From Solirubrobacterales bacterium (GTDB lineage Bacteria > Actinomycetota > Thermoleophilia > Solirubrobacterales > Solirubrobacteraceae), in contig JAFAXX010000080.1 of assembly GCA_019240655.1 (NCBI GenBank), positions 1-61,452 on the forward strand: a DNA stretch of 61,452 bases, in the 5' to 3' direction. The notes under the pieces are model-generated. The model was not told where the DNA came from, searched no databases, and saw only the letters and a list, made by a program, of their open reading frames with translations. Shown here one piece after another: positions 60,040 through 61,452 of this stretch. Each line of letters opens with the position of its first letter. Position 1 is the stretch's first letter. Made by a program: the position numbers and the translations under genes.

Positions 60040-61359
60040 TCACGGGTGCACGTTGCACAGCTGCATGATCGCCGGGCTGAGGACGAACGCCGCCTGGACG
60101 TTGAACTTCAGCAGCTGCGCGTAGGTCGGGCAGCTGGCCTGAAGGAAGACCGGGCGGAAGGCGCCGTTGGCGTCCTGGATCGAGAACAACGTGCGCGCGT
60201 TGTGGTCGAGCCACGCGAGCCACCACAGGTAGCCGTGCTGGCCGCTGCCGGGGCTGTAGCCGGCCATGTTCACGAAGTGGTTGAGCACGGTGAAAGTCTT
60301 CGACAGGTTCGGGGTCGCCGTGGCAAGGTTGCTCGCGGCCGGCTTGAGGCTGCGGACGACCGGCCGCGCCGCGGACACGAACGGTCGAATCTGGTTCTGG
60401 ACGATCGTGGTCCCGCCCGGGTACCCGGCGGCTGGGTCGGCCACTGCGATCGAGCTCAGCGCGCGGTTGGCCCCGGGCAGGGACCGCGCGGCGGGCAGCA
60501 GGTTCCGGGCCGCCGGCCCGAGCTCGGTGGCGAAGGCCTGTACCTGCAGCAGCGTGGCGGTGGTCTGCCGCAGCGTCGCCGGGAGGTCTGCGACCGCGCG
60601 GCTGATGTTGCCGTCCTCGGAGGCGAAGGCACGGAACACGGTCGCGCTCGAGTCGACGAGCTGGGTGATCTGCGGGCTTTCGGCCGCGAGCGCGGTGTTC
60701 AGGCGCTGGAGCGAGTTGACCAGTCGCTGGAGGTCGGCGCCGCGAAGCGCCAGCGCGGCGTTCAGGCGGGCCAGATCGCGGTGGGTGGGCTCGAAGCGCT
60801 CGAGCACCTGGGCGAGTTGGTTGCCGCCGTTTGCCTTCAACCCCTGGCCGGCGCCGTTGATCAGCAGGTTCAGGTAGGCGCGCGTGTCGGCGTCGAGCGA
60901 GGCGAGGATTTCATCCGGGTTGACCTGGGGCAGCGTCTGCGCGACCGGGATCGTGAAGCCCGGTGGGGCCACCGGCGCGCCGCTGCCGCTCGTCGGAGTG
61001 AGCTCCACGAACATGTCCTGCAGTCCGGTGCGGGGCCGAGCGATCGCCGTCGCGTCGGTGTGGATGAGGTTTCGGTACTTCGGATCGATGTTCAGCTGCA
61101 TGACAGCCACGCCGTTGCGCGGTGAGATCTGCCCGACCTGCCCGACCTCGACGCCGGAGATCACGACGCTCTGCCCCTGACCAGGCGTGAACGCCTGGGC
61201 GGTCGAGAAGGCGGCGTTGATCGAGTACGGCTTGGACTGGATGAACGGCAGGCGCAGGCGCTCCTTGGTGAGCACGTAACCGGCGACCACGAGCGACAGG
61301 ACCAGCAGCGCCAGGATGGCCACGAAGTCCGCCAGGTGGGTTCTGATCGCGCGCTTCAT
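60040..61359 (-). CDS. Mce family (MlaD-domain) protein
   Basis: 439 aa. Transmembrane anchor FVAILALLVLSLVVAGYVL is at about residues 12-30, then the MlaD domain (YSINAAFSTAQAFTPGQGQSVVISGVEVGQVG ... NLIHTDATAIARPRTGLQDMFVELTPT, about 45-125). A helical, tube-like C-terminal region follows (many heptad-like Leu/Ala stretches). The ATG overlaps the TGA of the gene upstream (ATGA). Together with 58578-60029 this is the 3' part of an mce operon whose YrbE and earlier mce genes lie beyond the window. Confidence 0.92.
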   Translation of the reverse strand: MKRAIRTHLADFVAILALLVLSLVVAGYVLTKERLRLPFIQSKPYSINAAFSTAQAFTPGQGQSVVISGVEVGQVGQISPRNGVAVMQLNIDPKYRNLIHTDATAIARPRTGLQDMFVELTPTSGSGAPVAPPGFTIPVAQTLPQVNPDEILASLDADTRAYLNLLINGAGQGLKANGGNQLAQVLERFEPTHRDLARLNAALALRGADLQRLVNSLQRLNTALAAESPQITQLVDSSATVFRAFASEDGNISRAVADLPATLRQTTATLLQVQAFATELGPAARNLLPAARSLPGANRALSSIAVADPAAGYPGGTTIVQNQIRPFVSAARPVVRSLKPAASNLATATPNLSKTFTVLNHFVNMAGYSPGSGQHGYLWWLAWLDHNARTLFSIQDANGAFRPVFLQASCPTYAQLLKFNVQAAFVLSPAIMQLCNVHP

Positions 61360-61452
61360 CAGCCCGCCTCGCCCGTCCGCGTCGACGCGCCGCGCGCGGG
61401 GTGGCCGGCCGCGGCGCCGCGCGCCGGGTGGCCGGCCGCGGCGCCGCGCGGG
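61359..61452 (-). CDS. C-terminal end of an upstream gene, probably Mce, with a repeat tail
   Basis: Only the last 30 codons are inside the window. The frame ends GAAAGHPARGAAAGHPARG-ASTRTGEAG and a TGA that overlaps the ATG of the next mce gene. A 27-bp unit (9 residues, GAAAGHPAR) occurs about twice. Position and overlap suggest another mce gene; this is inference from operon order. Confidence 0.5.
   Translation of the reverse strand, partial: PRGAAAGHPARGAAAGHPARGASTRTGEAG

Overview
The window is very GC-rich, dense with genes and full of GTG/TTG starts. It carries families typical of high-GC Gram-positives: an ECF42 sigma factor with a DGPF/YCII partner, a SigG-like sigma factor, a PaaX regulator, an Mce operon, Lhr helicase and a large HPII-type catalase. 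I infer a soil actinomycete (Actinomycetota), perhaps a deep lineage such as Thermoleophilia; the sequence alone cannot place it further. No rRNA, tRNA, CRISPR array or intact transposon was found.

Layout. 1-5457 is a leftward run of six genes, mostly coupled by ATGA overlaps: flavin-dependent (LLM-class) monooxygenase, M20 amidohydrolase, FAH-family hydrolase, M24 peptidase-like protein and two ketopantoate-reductase-like proteins. Opposite it, 5599-7612 encodes a cofactor-free Hod/AqdC-type ring-cleaving dioxygenase and a glutaryl-CoA-dehydrogenase-like enzyme. Together these look like an uncharacterised pathway for an N-heteroaromatic or acylated compound. 8042-17594 holds a VOC protein, a minimal ATP-dependent DNA ligase, catalase, the ECF42/DGPF pair and small proteins. 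Lhr (17896-22101) and a SABATH-type methyltransferase follow.

24-36 kb is loose and decayed. It contains a twice-frameshifted FAD monooxygenase and several remnants: secreted hydrolase, sigma factor, and a small protein broken by a 22-bp duplication. These lie among intact genes: a PaaX / acyl-CoA ligase / GcvT-like O-demethylase operon, a PQQ-type sugar dehydrogenase lipoprotein and an alpha/beta hydrolase. More remnants (GNAT, RibD-type reductase, transglutaminase-like) lie at 12-15.5 kb.

36-50 kb is compact again: a D-lactate/glycolate dehydrogenase fusion, a cysteine-desulfurase-like enzyme, GNAT plus tryptophan 2,3-dioxygenase, ornithine cyclodeaminase-like protein, a coupled ABC ATPase/permease/metallophosphoesterase set, an ArsR-type repressor divergent from an MFS exporter with two matching operator palindromes, and an exopolyphosphatase. 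50-61.4 kb has a second VOC protein, an internally deleted MFS gene joined to a VOC remnant, a SigG-like sigma factor with a YCII partner, a ThDP-dependent enzyme, a thioredoxin-fold isomerase with an 8-residue repeat, an HxlR regulator and the end of an Mce lipid-transport operon.

Recurring themes are translational coupling within operons, recent small tandem duplications (22, 20, 24 and about 50 bp), and many single-base frameshifts in otherwise recognisable genes. The frameshifts may be real decay or assembly errors; this cannot be told from the sequence alone.
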